Below are positions 5,518 to 6,005 of a stretch of DNA of 6,005 nucleotides, in pieces. The stretch is from assembly GCA_945952355.1 (NCBI GenBank), contig CAMFIW010000204.1:1-6005 (forward strand), given 5' to 3'. The notes below the pieces were generated by a model. It saw only the letters and a program-made list of their open reading frames with translations, had not been told where the DNA came from and made no database searches. The DNA comes from an uncultured Phenylobacterium sp. Lineage in GTDB: Bacteria; Pseudomonadota; Alphaproteobacteria; Caulobacterales; Caulobacteraceae. The translations under genes were made by a program, and so were the position numbers. How positions within the stretch are numbered: the first letter of the stretch is position 1; each line of letters begins with the position of its first letter.

Positions 5518-5574
5518 CCACTCCCTCCGTTCCCCCGTCCCTGGGACTAGCCGCTCGCGGCGGCGAAATCCACC

Positions 5575-5590
5575 CGGGGCGGCGGCCCCG
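5575..5590. repeat. GC hairpin CGGGGC-GGCG-GCCCCG in the galU/lipoprotein divergent region
   Basis: A perfect 6-bp inverted repeat with a 4-nt loop lies about 60 nt upstream of galU and 75 nt upstream of the lipoprotein ATG. It is flanked on both sides by copies of CGAAATCC (5563-5570 and 5592-5599). It could be an operator or transcript-leader structure. In DNA this rich in GC it may also be chance. Confidence 0.3.
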
Positions 5591-5636
5591 CCGAAATCCC
5601 GCCATCGAACTCGGGTTCTGGATGCGCGTCTGGCGC

Positions 5637-5651
5637 CCTCGAGCGTCGAGG
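5637..5651 (+). promoter_or_regulatory. Small hairpin just before the lipoprotein ribosome binding site
   Basis: The 6-bp arms CCTCGA (5637-5642) and TCGAGG (5646-5651) enclose a GCG loop and end 3 nt before the AGGAA Shine-Dalgarno (5655-5659). If it lies in the 5' UTR it could affect access to the start of the lipoprotein gene. There is no further support. Confidence 0.3.
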
Positions 5652-5665
5652 CTTAGGAACGCGTC

Positions 5666-5989
5666 ATGAGACCGAACCTCGCTGCCCTCGCCCTGCTCGG
5701 CGCCTTGGCCCTCTCGGGCTGCCACCGCGCCCGGGTGGCCGACGACCCGGCCGCCGATCCCGCCGTCCAGCACGCCGTCGGCCAGCAGGCCGACGCCCAG
5801 GAACGCGCGTCGGAGGTCAAGGGGATCGCCCCCGACGACCCCATGGCCAACGGCACCACTGGAGATGTCTCGACCTCGACCACGCTGCCGCCCGATCCAT
5901 CCGACGACAAGCCGCGTCCGCCACGCAAGGCGATGATCGACACCAGCGTCTCCGATGTCTCGACGCCGAAGACCGACCAGCCGCAATAG
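5666..5989 (+). CDS. Small hypothetical lipoprotein
   Basis: I do not recognise a family for this 107-residue protein. The N-terminus MRPNLAALALLGALALSGC is a lipoprotein signal with lipobox LSGC (Cys19). The mature part (about 89 residues) is hydrophilic and probably disordered, rich in Asp, Pro, Ala, Ser and Thr, with no predicted strands or further cysteines. A short internal repeat (GDVSTST near 66-72, SDVSTPKT near 96-103) corresponds to an 11-bp DNA direct repeat GATGTCTCGAC at 5864-5874 and 5954-5964. ATG 5666 has AGGAA (5655-5659) at 6-nt spacing. Residues following the lipobox Cys are His-Arg, not Asp, so outer-membrane sorting is the default expectation. It is transcribed away from galU, and only 16 nt of sequence follow its stop. 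Coding status rests on the clean signal peptide, lipobox and ribosome site. Confidence 0.75.
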   Translation: MRPNLAALALLGALALSGCHRARVADDPAADPAVQHAVGQQADAQERASEVKGIAPDDPMANGTTGDVSTSTTLPPDPSDDKPRPPRKAMIDTSVSDVSTPKTDQPQ

Positions 5990-6005
5990 GGCGGCTACTC
6001 CACGG

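Noticed and set aside
4751..5986. A 411-codon minus-strand frame covering galU and the divergent lipoprotein gene
   Set aside because: It overlaps galU in another frame and crosses a clear divergent intergenic region; its composition is typical of an artefact frame.

Overview
The window is GC-rich (by eye about two thirds) and carries compact genes with little space between them. Protein style (a GalU with the TTPKNLLNVVDRP signature, a DUF4118 histidine kinase, a TlpA/DUF4266/DUF3570/ApbE set) suggests a Gram-negative alphaproteobacterium, most likely of the Caulobacter/Phenylobacterium group. That placement is inference from remembered family members, not a search result. No RNA genes, insertion sequences, prophage genes or CRISPR arrays were seen.

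Layout: seven of the eight genes lie on the minus strand, so the map reads right to left. At 5517-3790 is a two-gene unit: galU (UTP-glucose-1-phosphate uridylyltransferase) and, 3 nt later, a YeeZ-like extended-SDR protein. A 175-nt intergenic stretch follows (3615-3789), less GC-rich than its surroundings and packed with inverted repeats, including a terminator-like stem with a U tract. Next comes a tightly packed four-gene operon (3614-597): a TlpA-like thioredoxin with a twin-arginine-type signal, a small DUF4266 lipoprotein ending in GGGCGCN, a DUF3570 outer-membrane beta-barrel-type protein, and an ApbE-family FMN transferase. These genes overlap or are separated by about 20 nt. After a GC-rich hairpin and about 100 nt, the 5' part of a DUF4118-type sensor histidine kinase starts at 495 and runs off the left edge. 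At the right end one small lipoprotein gene (5666-5989) is transcribed divergently from galU.

The four-gene operon is the most interesting content. The functions of DUF4266 and DUF3570 are unknown to me. Here the DUF3570 protein carries DSLTGAT at residues 97-103, which matches the D-x-x-[ST]-[GS]-A-[TS] type of site that ApbE enzymes flavinylate in NqrC/RnfG/FMN_bind proteins. The flavin transferase gene is next in the operon. The working model is an envelope redox module: a thiol-disulfide protein, a lipoprotein with a C-terminal CxC, and a possibly flavinylated outer-membrane protein. One difficulty is that this ApbE has no export signal, and an in-frame stop just upstream leaves no room for one.
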